Assembly: GCF_014334135.1 (NCBI RefSeq)
Contig: NZ_CP060497.1
Location: forward strand, 558,001 to 622,000
Length of the DNA: 64,000 nt
Origin: Olivibacter sp. SDN3
GTDB lineage: Bacteria; Bacteroidota; Bacteroidia; Sphingobacteriales; Sphingobacteriaceae
Reading direction: 5' to 3'
Shown: positions 36,122 through 45,075 of the stretch, in pieces
Layout of the letters: every line of letters starts with the position of its first letter
How positions within the stretch are numbered: the stretch's first letter is position 1
The notes under the pieces: model-generated
The model's input: the letters and a program-made list of their open reading frames with translations, nothing else
Told to the model about the DNA's origin: nothing
Database searches by the model: none
Made by a program: the position numbers and the translations under genes

Positions 36122-39100
36122 ATGAGTTGCTTAAAAACCACCCTATTAAGAACCCTAGTTTTTATACTGGTGTTGCCCGGCATCCGTGGCCTAAGGGCTC
36201 AGGATTCGATCGCTCATCGCGTGATTTTTGTAGGAGATGCCGGAGAGATCAACCACCAACAGGAAACCATTATACCAATGGCGGCCGAGTTAAGCATACC
36301 CAATAAAACGACGGTATTGTTTCTTGGCGACAATATTTATCCACGAGGGATGGGGCTCGAAGGTGCACCGGAAGAAACAGACACACAAGATATCTTACGG
36401 TCGCAATATGAGCCAATGCGTGCAAAAAACATCCCGGTGTATTTTATCCCTGGCAATCACGATTGGGATCGCATGGGAAAAAAAGGGCTTGCAAAAGTAA
36501 TCGCCCAAGGCAAATTCCTAGAAACCCAACAAGATTCTCTATTAAAGCTTATTCCTCCCAATGGTTGCCCTGACCCTGTTGAAATTCCGCTTACAGATGA
36601 CCTGGTAATAATTGCATACGACAGTGAATGGTGGCTATTCCCTCACGAAAAGCAAAACACCGCTATCGAATGCGACTGTGAGACTGAAAAAGACGTGTTG
36701 GAAAAAATGGAAGAACTACGCTATAATAACCGCGATAAAACCATATTATTGGCTTCTCATCATCCGTTCGTCTCCTATGGAGTACACGGTGGCTATTACT
36801 CCTGGCAAGATCACCTTTTCCCTTTTACCGTGTTAAATAACAAACTGTTCATCCCTCTTCCGGGCTTAGGCTCCTTATACCCGCTTCTGCGGTCAACCGT
36901 ATTCCTCAACCCTGAAGATATGCAGCATCCCGCGTATAAAAAATTGCGCGAAGAGGTAACGGATGTATTCGAGCAATTTCCGAATATTATTTATGTTGCG
37001 GGGCATGAACACGGTTTGCAATTAAATAAACAAGGAGATATTCTACAGGTGGTGAGTGGTGCAGGGGCCAAACACACGTATACGAAAAAAGGGAAAAACA
37101 CCCTTTTTGCGGCATCAATGCAGGGTTTCGTGGTCGTTGACCAGATGTTAGATAAGCGTGTACGAATTACTTATTACACGTATGCCAATCACTCCATTAA
37201 AAAATCTTTTTCCTATGTTAAACCATATGTTGAGCAGGAGCAACAGCTCGAACCACTGGAAGGCGGCAACCTAACAGCAGACAGCATAATTACACAGGCA
37301 AATCCACGTTACAATAAAGTTGGATCGTTCCATCGCAAACTTTTCGGCGAAAATTATCGCAAAGAATGGGCTGCCGACACCAAGCTTCCAATCATTAAAA
37401 TATCCGAAATACACGGTGGTTTAAAACCCTTAAAACGTGGTGGCGGGATGCAATCTGTATCTTTAAGACTCGAAGACTCTACCGGCAAACAGTGGGTCAT
37501 AAGAAGCGTAAATAAAAATTCCGAAAATTTACTGCCAGAAGAACTTCGACATACTTTTGCGGAAGACTTTCTAGATGATGCGAACAGTGCCCAACACCCC
37601 TATTCCGCATTGATGGTTCCGCCCATTGCTCATGCCGTAAACGTTCCTCATGCAAACCCTATTATCGGCATTATTGCTCCAGACACCGCATTAGGTGTAT
37701 ATAATAAGGTTTTTGCCAACACCATGTGCCTGCTGGAAGAGCGCGAGCCTTTGGGCGACTCAGACAATACGATTAAGATGCTTAAAAAAGTAAACAATGA
37801 CAACGACGACACCTATAAAGCAAAAACATTCTTAAGAGCCCGATTAGTAGATCTATTGATAGGTGACTGGGATAGGCATGAGGATCAGTGGCGCTGGCGA
37901 GATGTAAGTAATGATGGAGATAAAGACTATTTGGTAGTGCCCAGAGATCGGGATCAGGTATTAAGGCTAACGGAAGGCTTTTTCCCGAAAATAGCCTCCA
38001 AATCCTGGGTCTTGCCCACCCTACAGGGATTTAACAGTCAAATAAAAAACATCCACTACTCTTTATTTAAATCCGACTTCCTCAACGCTCATCCTAAAGC
38101 GCAGTTCAGCTACGATGAATGGATGGAGATTGTTGATAGTTTTGTGTCGGATATTACCGACAGCGTTTTATTAGAAAGTGTAAAAAGACTGCCGATTTCA
38201 AGCTATCAAATCAGGCATGAAGAATTATTCGACCAACTAAAACAGCGAAGGGATGCCATTCCTTCGGCAATGGCAAAACATTATTACTTCATCAATAATA
38301 TTGTTGACATTAAATTGAGCAACAAGCATGAACAGGTACGAGTTGAAAGCACCGAAGATAAGGCTCTTCGTGTGATTGTCCGCAAAATAAATAAAAATGG
38401 AGAAGTTAAACGTAAGTTAATGGATAAAACCTACTTACCATCGCTCACAAAAGAAGTGAGGATTTACCTGGGTAGCGGCAACGACAGCGTTTATATAGCT
38501 AATAAAGATGCCGATATCAAACTTAGAGTAGTAGGAGCGGGAGGAGATAAAGATTATAACATTCGGGAGGCAAAGCGTAACATACACCTTTACGACCCTG
38601 GTAAATATGCCACCTTTACCCAAGGCACTGATAAACTAAAAAAACATCTGGCAAACGATAGTGCAAATACTTCCTTTGTGCCCGTTAACCTATATAATGT
38701 GTGGCTGCCGCTGATAACAGCTGGTTATAATGCGGATGACGGCATGCTGCTGGGTGGCGGGTTCAAATACACACATCAAAGAGGATTCCGTAAGACTCCG
38801 TTTACAAACACCCAACAGGTGTTATTCTCAGGAGCATTCGCAACTGGAGCATTCAAATTAAGGTATACCGGTCATTGGAAGAACCTTCTTGGGAAAGCCG
38901 ATTTCATTATACATGCTAATGTTTTTGCTCCAAATAATACGCAGAACTTCTTTGGTCTAGGTAACGCATCTGTTTATGATCAAGAAAACTATAGTATAAG
39001 ACATTATAGGGCCCGGTTTAGCTTATATGAGCTTCACCCATCGCTTCAATGGTCGTTAAATGACAATACTGTTTTCAGTATCGGGCCGACATTGCAATTA

Positions 39101-39754
39101 TACTACTACGACCCCAGTGACAATGAAGGCCGTTTTATTAATAATAGTGATTTATTGCATAGCTACGACAGTTTAACGATAGATAGGACTAAAAGCTTTA
39201 GCGGTTTAAGGACCCATTTTTACAAAGACAGTAGAAATAACAAGGTTTTAACTACACAGGGAGGATTTTTGGATGTTGAACTGTTAGGTACATATGGTCT
39301 CAACCGTTATTCCAGATCATTTTTACAGGCCAAAGCGACGATAGCGCTCTATGGGAACATAGCAAATGAGGCGATTGTATTAGCTAACCGGATGGGCGGG
39401 GGTACGACCATAGGAAAAACCGCCTTTTACCAATCGTTATTTTTAGGAGGACATGGTAATTTATGGGGTTTTAGGCAATATCGTTTTGCCGGGGAGCACT
39501 TATTTTTTAATAACTTTGAAGCTAGAATTAAAGTAGCTGAAATAGGCAGTTACATTATTCCAGGCCAGCTTGGTTTAATAGGTTTCTATGATATTGGAAA
39601 AGTATGGGCTTCTGGACTCAACGATAAAAGGATGCATCAAGGAGTTGGCGGAGGAGTGTATTATTCTCCAGCAAAGATTGCGCTTTTTCAACTTGTAGCC
39701 GGTCACTCCAATGAAGGATGGTATCCCTATATTTCACTAGGCGCACGTTTTTAA
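36122..39754 (+). CDS. Exported calcineurin-like phosphatase fused to an atypical-kinase-like region and an outer-membrane barrel
   Basis: 1210 residues. After a signal peptide (1-26), residues about 33-340 form a metallophosphoesterase with FVGDAG (D39), LGDN (D70, N71), GNHD (111-114), SHHPF and GHEHG. Residues about 420-640 hold a second conserved region. It has a Gly-rich loop (about 440), a following IRSVNK with Lys465, the sequence LIGDWDRHEDQW with D584-R-H, and VPRDRDQ with D609/D611. This spacing resembles the FAM20-type/PI3K-like kinase core, an inference. From about 860 the sequence alternates into beta-strands of a BamA/surface-antigen-type barrel and ends in Phe (ISLGARF), expected for an outer-membrane protein. 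It is followed after 5 bases by the GAF gene. Confidence 0.8.
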   Translation: MSCLKTTLLRTLVFILVLPGIRGLRAQDSIAHRVIFVGDAGEINHQQETIIPMAAELSIPNKTTVLFLGDNIYPRGMGLEGAPEETDTQDILRSQYEPMRAKNIPVYFIPGNHDWDRMGKKGLAKVIAQGKFLETQQDSLLKLIPPNGCPDPVEIPLTDDLVIIAYDSEWWLFPHEKQNTAIECDCETEKDVLEKMEELRYNNRDKTILLASHHPFVSYGVHGGYYSWQDHLFPFTVLNNKLFIPLPGLGSLYPLLRSTVFLNPEDMQHPAYKKLREEVTDVFEQFPNIIYVAGHEHGLQLNKQGDILQVVSGAGAKHTYTKKGKNTLFAASMQGFVVVDQMLDKRVRITYYTYANHSIKKSFSYVKPYVEQEQQLEPLEGGNLTADSIITQANPRYNKVGSFHRKLFGENYRKEWAADTKLPIIKISEIHGGLKPLKRGGGMQSVSLRLEDSTGKQWVIRSVNKNSENLLPEELRHTFAEDFLDDANSAQHPYSALMVPPIAHAVNVPHANPIIGIIAPDTALGVYNKVFANTMCLLEEREPLGDSDNTIKMLKKVNNDNDDTYKAKTFLRARLVDLLIGDWDRHEDQWRWRDVSNDGDKDYLVVPRDRDQVLRLTEGFFPKIASKSWVLPTLQGFNSQIKNIHYSLFKSDFLNAHPKAQFSYDEWMEIVDSFVSDITDSVLLESVKRLPISSYQIRHEELFDQLKQRRDAIPSAMAKHYYFINNIVDIKLSNKHEQVRVESTEDKALRVIVRKINKNGEVKRKLMDKTYLPSLTKEVRIYLGSGNDSVYIANKDADIKLRVVGAGGDKDYNIREAKRNIHLYDPGKYATFTQGTDKLKKHLANDSANTSFVPVNLYNVWLPLITAGYNADDGMLLGGGFKYTHQRGFRKTPFTNTQQVLFSGAFATGAFKLRYTGHWKNLLGKADFIIHANVFAPNNTQNFFGLGNASVYDQENYSIRHYRARFSLYELHPSLQWSLNDNTVFSIGPTLQLYYYDPSDNEGRFINNSDLLHSYDSLTIDRTKSFSGLRTHFYKDSRNNKVLTTQGGFLDVELLGTYGLNRYSRSFLQAKATIALYGNIANEAIVLANRMGGGTTIGKTAFYQSLFLGGHGNLWGFRQYRFAGEHLFFNNFEARIKVAEIGSYIIPGQLGLIGFYDIGKVWASGLNDKRMHQGVGGGVYYSPAKIALFQLVAGHSNEGWYPYISLGARF

Positions 39755-39759
39755 AAAAA

Positions 39760-42105
39760 ATGAAAACACAATTATTCAATATAATCGAGCATCAGAAAAC
39801 CGCTGCTTTTGATAAGCTCCAGACAAACTTATCGTTTAATCATTTTATTAAACACTTAGAAAAACTGGTAAGTGAAGGCGAGCAGGGTAAACATGAACTC
39901 TTTCAGTTTGTGGTGGAAAGGTTTGTCGAGGCCAAAAAAAAGCATGGACCCATCCAGGAAACCAACCTTGCAGACTACCAGACAGAACTATATTACACCT
40001 ATAATTTACTGGTTCCAACACTTCATAATGAAAACCAGACCTTATGGGCACTAGCTTTGCCTTTAGGGAAAAAAATATTCTACGGAACTGACGCTTTTTA
40101 TAGCCTCTTAACCCAAAATTCCTGTGAAGATCAAATACGTCTGAAAGTTACCGGCAAAAATGATGACCATGAAAAAACCATCCTGCAGTCGATCTACGCA
40201 TTGATACTCGACAGGCTCTATCATATCCCGCTTTTTGAAAGTGATAGTATAGTGTGCGCTTATATCAATAATGATACCGGACTACCTCAATATTTTGCCA
40301 TAACGATTGATAACACTTTTGTAACCGTAAAAGCAAAAAACAAATTGCCTCCTCTCAATTATGCCGCACTAAGGCAGAATAAAATGCAGGTAGACTGGGG
40401 AATAATGCTGGAGATACTGCCTTTAAAGCATTTTGAATTCGAAGGTTTTTCTATCATTACCCTGTCTGATATTACCTTAGACCATGTTACGGAGAATATA
40501 AAGAATATCATTATTAATAGCTCCGACAATAATTTTGCTTCCAATTATGAGGTACTGCAGGAATCACTCAAAATTCTTATGGGTAATCCCCATATAAAAT
40601 TTGGTATATCTCCGCTTTTGCAAGTTAACGGAAAACCGCTCATAGATCACGCTTTTATGTATGGAAGTGTACTTTCCGATTTATTGCAAAGCAAAGAGGA
40701 CCTGCACAATCAAGAAAAAATCACGGAAGAATATCTTAAAAACCCACAAAATCTAGTTTATAATATTGGAGCAGAAATTGAGAACAGTGATTTCGAATTT
40801 CTTGGTGATCTTTCTGATTTAGGCATTACTTCGTATGTATGTATGCCTTTATTCTACAACAACAACGTCACAGGAATACTCGAAATATATACTGAAGACG
40901 GCCACACATTTGATAAAACCAGTATTGCTAAACTGAGGCGCACCTCTGCTTTACTTGCTCAACTTCTTTATGATCAGGCTAATTATTTCAATGCAAAAAT
41001 CGAGACAATAATTAAGGAAAAGTTCACGTCGCTGCAGCCCGCAGTACAATGGAAATTTAACGAAGTAGCCCTTGAATATCTCAGGAAAGTAAAACCTGAT
41101 CAGCCTAAGCCAATAATTGAAAACATTCAGTTTAAAGACGTATTTCCACTTTATGGTGCAGTTGATATCAGAAACTCCACCATTGAACGTAACAAAGCAC
41201 TTATTGCCGATTATCGATTACAGCTGAATTTCCTGTTAAAAGTATTAGCGGAAATAAAGCACATTTTTAGTTTAGCAATTATCGATGAAGTGAACTTTAA
41301 TTGTGTGCAATGGCTGGAAAGATTAGACATTACTCCCGTTGACAGTTTACAACTCAAGCTAAATGAATTTTTAGAAAAAGATGTACCGCTTGTTCTGGAT
41401 CATTTTAAAAGGGGTAATGCCGGCTTGACAACTCTTATAAATGATTATGAAAATGAAACGATTATTGAAACAGGGTTATTTCATAGCCATCGCCGATCTC
41501 TAGAAGCTTCCATGGCAACGATTAATACGGCTGTAAATGGCTATCTCGATTTACTTAATCTGGAGATTCAACAATCTTACCCTTGTTATTTTGAAAAGTT
41601 CCGGACGGATGGCGTAGAATACGATATTTATATCGGTCAATCCATCGCACCAGACAAGCCATTTAACTCCCTTTACGTAAAAAATGTGCGTTTATGGCAA
41701 CTCTCATCGATGGCTGCCATAGCAAAGATCACTAATAGTTTACTTACGCAAATGGAGACACCATTAGAAACAACACAACTTATTTTTGTGAATTCCAATG
41801 AAATTGATATCAGTTTTAGAGTGGACGAAAAAAGATTTGATGTTGAAGGTTCTTATAACATCAGATATCATATTATAAAAAAGAGGATCGACAAGATACA
41901 TATAAAAAATACAAATGAACGACTCACGCAACCGGGTAAGATAGCACTGGTTTATTATGACAACAAAGAAAAGGCAGCGTATTTAAATTACATTAGCTAC
42001 CTACAAAATAAACAGATATTGTTAACTGATTTAGAAGAGCTGGAATTGGAAGAACTGCAGGGCATCAGTGGCCTAAAAGCGATGCGTATAGGCGTAAAAT
42101 TCTAA
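39760..42105 (+). CDS. GAF-domain protein of the polyphosphate-kinase operon
   Basis: 781 residues, cytoplasmic, no signal peptide or membrane segment. A GAF-like region lies at about 300-430: the sequence ENSDFEFLGDLSDLGITSYV leads into CMPLFYNNNVTGILEIYTEDG, the usual GAF beta-core for ligand binding. No kinase, GGDEF, EAL or helix-turn-helix domain was recognised on either side. The flanking parts are long, mostly helical and unassigned. It starts 5 bases after the phosphatase-barrel gene (a longer frame from 39718 would overlap it). Its place suggests a sensory or regulatory partner of the upstream phosphate-related genes. Its stop overlaps by three bases the stop of the convergent PAP2 gene. 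Confidence 0.75.
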   Translation: MKTQLFNIIEHQKTAAFDKLQTNLSFNHFIKHLEKLVSEGEQGKHELFQFVVERFVEAKKKHGPIQETNLADYQTELYYTYNLLVPTLHNENQTLWALALPLGKKIFYGTDAFYSLLTQNSCEDQIRLKVTGKNDDHEKTILQSIYALILDRLYHIPLFESDSIVCAYINNDTGLPQYFAITIDNTFVTVKAKNKLPPLNYAALRQNKMQVDWGIMLEILPLKHFEFEGFSIITLSDITLDHVTENIKNIIINSSDNNFASNYEVLQESLKILMGNPHIKFGISPLLQVNGKPLIDHAFMYGSVLSDLLQSKEDLHNQEKITEEYLKNPQNLVYNIGAEIENSDFEFLGDLSDLGITSYVCMPLFYNNNVTGILEIYTEDGHTFDKTSIAKLRRTSALLAQLLYDQANYFNAKIETIIKEKFTSLQPAVQWKFNEVALEYLRKVKPDQPKPIIENIQFKDVFPLYGAVDIRNSTIERNKALIADYRLQLNFLLKVLAEIKHIFSLAIIDEVNFNCVQWLERLDITPVDSLQLKLNEFLEKDVPLVLDHFKRGNAGLTTLINDYENETIIETGLFHSHRRSLEASMATINTAVNGYLDLLNLEIQQSYPCYFEKFRTDGVEYDIYIGQSIAPDKPFNSLYVKNVRLWQLSSMAAIAKITNSLLTQMETPLETTQLIFVNSNEIDISFRVDEKRFDVEGSYNIRYHIIKKRIDKIHIKNTNERLTQPGKIALVYYDNKEKAAYLNYISYLQNKQILLTDLEELELEELQGISGLKAMRIGVKF

Positions 42106-42956
42106 AATCTACCTACAATACTTAGCCCCCCCAAAGTTGGGGTCATATTCCAGGAAATCTTATCTTTCCTCTTGAGTGGGTTATCATATTTATTCTTTTC
42201 CATACGTTGAATGATTGATTTTGTACAGAACCACGATATTGCTCCGCCAAACGCCATATCCGAAACCCAATGGGAATCTGAATACATACGGCTAACCAAT
42301 GTAACCCCTGCTGTGCTATAAAACAGTGCTTTTAACCACGGCTTTTCTACTCTATTCGCTAGTACAATTGCGCTTACAGCAGCAATTTGTATATGTCCTG
42401 AAGGAAACGAATGATAACCTGCTTCTGGAGAGAACGGATCAAAGCCCCATGGGCCGACTTCGGTAGCAGGTCTTGCCCTTCCTATAGCCGTTTTCATAAA
42501 GGTTTGTACGGCCCCACTGGTAAGGTAAGCTGTGGCCAGTATTAAGCCGGTTTCCCTCGCCCATTCGTTTTTGAATACCAAACCCGTAAGATAAAAACCT
42601 CCGGTCATAATAAAAGCAGCATAAGGTTTTCCATAATGAAACCCGGCTCGTTCGACAGCGTCCCAAGCACCTGAATTCCTATTTTGCCAGAAACTACGTA
42701 CAGGCTTGTCAGCCAGTGTCAGCAAAGCAGTTCCTGCGACCACTCCTCCCGCTTTCAGCCAGTCGTCGCTTTTCCACCTTACCGGTGAAATAACTGTATG
42801 TACTACCCCATCTGCAAAACGAATAGCATCATGTGTTACTTTTTTTTCTTCCTTTGCTAAAGAATCTGAAGAAAAAGAGGAGCAATATGCCTTTGGGGAA
42901 TTCCATAAGACAAACAAAATAATGATTAAAAGTAGCGGCCTTATTTTTAGTTCCAT
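42102..42956 (-). CDS. PAP2 family membrane-associated phosphatase
   Basis: 284 residues with an N-terminal signal or anchor (about 1-26) and several hydrophobic helices. All three PAP2 motifs are present: KTAIGRARP, SFPSGH and SRMYSDSHWVSD, the last two supplying the catalytic histidines. It would remove phosphate from a lipid phosphate such as phosphatidic acid or undecaprenyl diphosphate at the outer face of the inner membrane or in the periplasm. It converges on the GAF gene with overlapping stop codons (42102-42105). No terminator separates the two genes. Confidence 0.92.
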   Translation of the reverse strand: MELKIRPLLLIIILFVLWNSPKAYCSSFSSDSLAKEEKKVTHDAIRFADGVVHTVISPVRWKSDDWLKAGGVVAGTALLTLADKPVRSFWQNRNSGAWDAVERAGFHYGKPYAAFIMTGGFYLTGLVFKNEWARETGLILATAYLTSGAVQTFMKTAIGRARPATEVGPWGFDPFSPEAGYHSFPSGHIQIAAVSAIVLANRVEKPWLKALFYSTAGVTLVSRMYSDSHWVSDMAFGGAISWFCTKSIIQRMEKNKYDNPLKRKDKISWNMTPTLGGLSIVGRF

Positions 42957-43123
42957 AATAAAATCATCCGATGTAAAGAATGGCCAAAGTTAAGTATTTA
43001 CACGTATACAACAATAAGTTGATATTCAGACAACAATTTTATCATGCTATTAGTGCTATATTTAACCCGTTTATAAAACCATTATACTGTTCATCTATTG
43101 GTGAATAGAACAAGAACATTCCT

Positions 43124-43155
43124 GATTAATCTGCTCTTATATGAGCAGATTAATC
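43124..43155 (+). promoter_or_regulatory. Perfect 13-bp inverted repeat covering the ABC transporter start
   Basis: GATTAATCTGCTC (43124-43136), spacer TTATAT, GAGCAGATTAATC (43143-43155). The upstream ATG at 43141 lies in the spacer and right arm, and the second in-frame ATG at 43156 directly abuts it. In RNA it would form a stable hairpin over the ribosome-binding region; in DNA it could be an operator. No T-tract follows, so it is not a terminator. Confidence 0.6.
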
Positions 43156-44955
43156 ATGTTCAATAAGAAAAATATGCGATTATTACTGAAATATCTTAGC
43201 CGACATAAGTGGCTTATCTTGCTAGCATTGTTGTTAGCTTCCGTCAACCAAATTTTCTCCCTTTTGAATCCATATATACTGGGTAATGTATTAATAGACC
43301 CTTATGCAAATAAAGCGCAAGAATTTAGAGAAAGGGGAGCAGATAGTACTTTTTTTAAAGGAATTACCATCGGATTATTGATGATAATCGGCGCCGCAAT
43401 GGTTTCCAGGATTGCCAAGGCATTTCAAGACTATGTGGTGAATGTGGTTATCCAAAAGTTTGGTGCAAGGCTCTATACAGATGGGTTAAGACATGCCTTA
43501 AGGCTTCCTTTTCAAGATTTTGAAGACCAGAGAAGTGGCGAAACACTTTCCATACTCCAAAAGGTACGCGCCGATTGCGAGAAGTTTATTACCAATTTTG
43601 TTAATGTATTATTTGCCACATTAGTTGGAATCGTATTTGTTGTAATTGTTGCCTTTAAACTTAGTCCACTACTACCCCTGATCTATCTGGTTGGCGCCGT
43701 GGTGCTATCTATTCTGACAAGTTTTCTCAGTAGAAAAATTAAGACGATACAGCTCAACATCCTGAATGACACTACTGCGCTTGCCGGCTCCACTACAGAA
43801 TCGCTCCGTAATATAGAATTGGTTAAAAGCTTGGGCCTTACGCAGCAGGAAATTGGCAGACTCAATGACACCACCATGAAGATCCTTAAACTTGAACTTA
43901 AAAAAGTGAAACGTATACGATCTGTTAGCTTTGTTCAGGGCACCTTTGTAAATTTTCTTCAACAATGTATTATGTTTACCTTGTTATTCTTTGTATTCCG
44001 AGATAAAATAACGGTTGGACAAATGATGATGATGCAGTTTTATTCTTTTTTCATTTTTGGTCCTCTGCAAGAACTTGGAAACGTCATTATGTCTTACCGC
44101 GAAGCGGAAGCCTCTTTAAATAATTTACAGCGCTTACTTAATAAAAAAGTAGAATACCAGCCCACGTCTCCAAAAAACATACATAGCATTACACAGCTTC
44201 GTTTTGAAAAAGTAACTTTCCAACATCAATCAGCTAACCAACCCGCTCTTCAAGGTATCTCTTTTAAGGTAAAGCAAGGAGAAACGATTGCTTTTGTTGG
44301 CCCCTCGGGAGCAGGAAAAACAACTTTAGTGAAATTGCTTGTTGGACTCTATCATCCTACCGATGGCCACGTATATTACAATGAACTCTCCGATAAAGAA
44401 ATTGATTTTGATGAACTGCGGCATCAAATCGGATTTGTTACGCAGGATACCCAGCTTTTTTCGGGAACCATCAAAGAAAATCTGCTATTTGTAAATCCTA
44501 CAGCCTCCGAGGAACAGATGTACGACGTTATCAAAAAGGCCTCTGGTCAAAGCATTCTAACACGTGCAGAAAATGGTTTAGAAACCGTTATCGGGGAAGG
44601 AGGATTAAAATTATCCGGCGGAGAACGGCAACGCTTATCTATTGCCCGTTCTTTACTAAGGCAGCCGCATTTAATGATTTTTGATGAGGCCACTTCTGCG
44701 TTGGATTCCATAACGGAAGATGAAATATCAACTACCATTCGACATATTACTTCTCAACGTCAACATATGACCATTATGATTGCTCACCGTTTGTCGACTA
44801 TTATGCATGCGGATAGAATTTATGTGCTCGAAAAGGGACAAATAATAGAAACTGGCAGTCATCAAGAATTGCTGGAATCGAAAGGTTTATATTTTGCGAT
44901 GTGGCGACAACAGATAGGCGAAAGAAAAGAGGATCTTACTATCTCCAGCTACTAA
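43141..44955 (+). CDS. ABC exporter, permease fused to ATPase
   Basis: 604-residue half-transporter: six membrane helices (about 20-320) followed by a nucleotide-binding domain (about 345-590). The ATPase has Walker A GPSGAGKTT (387-395), the Q-loop in IGFVTQDTQLFS, signature LSGGERQRLS (from 491), Walker B LMIFDEATS and the switch His in IAHRLS. It belongs to the lipid A/multidrug exporter type and should act as a homodimer. The substrate is unknown. The start could be the ATG at 43141 or the one at 43156, which lies immediately beyond a 13-bp inverted repeat. Monocistronic. Confidence 0.9.
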   Translation: MSRLIMFNKKNMRLLLKYLSRHKWLILLALLLASVNQIFSLLNPYILGNVLIDPYANKAQEFRERGADSTFFKGITIGLLMIIGAAMVSRIAKAFQDYVVNVVIQKFGARLYTDGLRHALRLPFQDFEDQRSGETLSILQKVRADCEKFITNFVNVLFATLVGIVFVVIVAFKLSPLLPLIYLVGAVVLSILTSFLSRKIKTIQLNILNDTTALAGSTTESLRNIELVKSLGLTQQEIGRLNDTTMKILKLELKKVKRIRSVSFVQGTFVNFLQQCIMFTLLFFVFRDKITVGQMMMMQFYSFFIFGPLQELGNVIMSYREAEASLNNLQRLLNKKVEYQPTSPKNIHSITQLRFEKVTFQHQSANQPALQGISFKVKQGETIAFVGPSGAGKTTLVKLLVGLYHPTDGHVYYNELSDKEIDFDELRHQIGFVTQDTQLFSGTIKENLLFVNPTASEEQMYDVIKKASGQSILTRAENGLETVIGEGGLKLSGGERQRLSIARSLLRQPHLMIFDEATSALDSITEDEISTTIRHITSQRQHMTIMIAHRLSTIMHADRIYVLEKGQIIETGSHQELLESKGLYFAMWRQQIGERKEDLTISSY

Positions 44956-45075
44956 ACCGTACAAACGCTTTCAGCATAATAAGCGGTTGATTTGTTATTT
45001 ATGATTTATTTCGTTAGCTTGGTATAAGCTGCGGCGCAGCACAAACCAATTCATTATAAATAAATCTTATGCGTT

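Noticed and set aside
45028-45040. GCTGCGGCGCAGC hairpin before the double-thioredoxin gene
   Set aside because: Only six paired bases with a one-base loop and no T-run; too small to call an operator or terminator.
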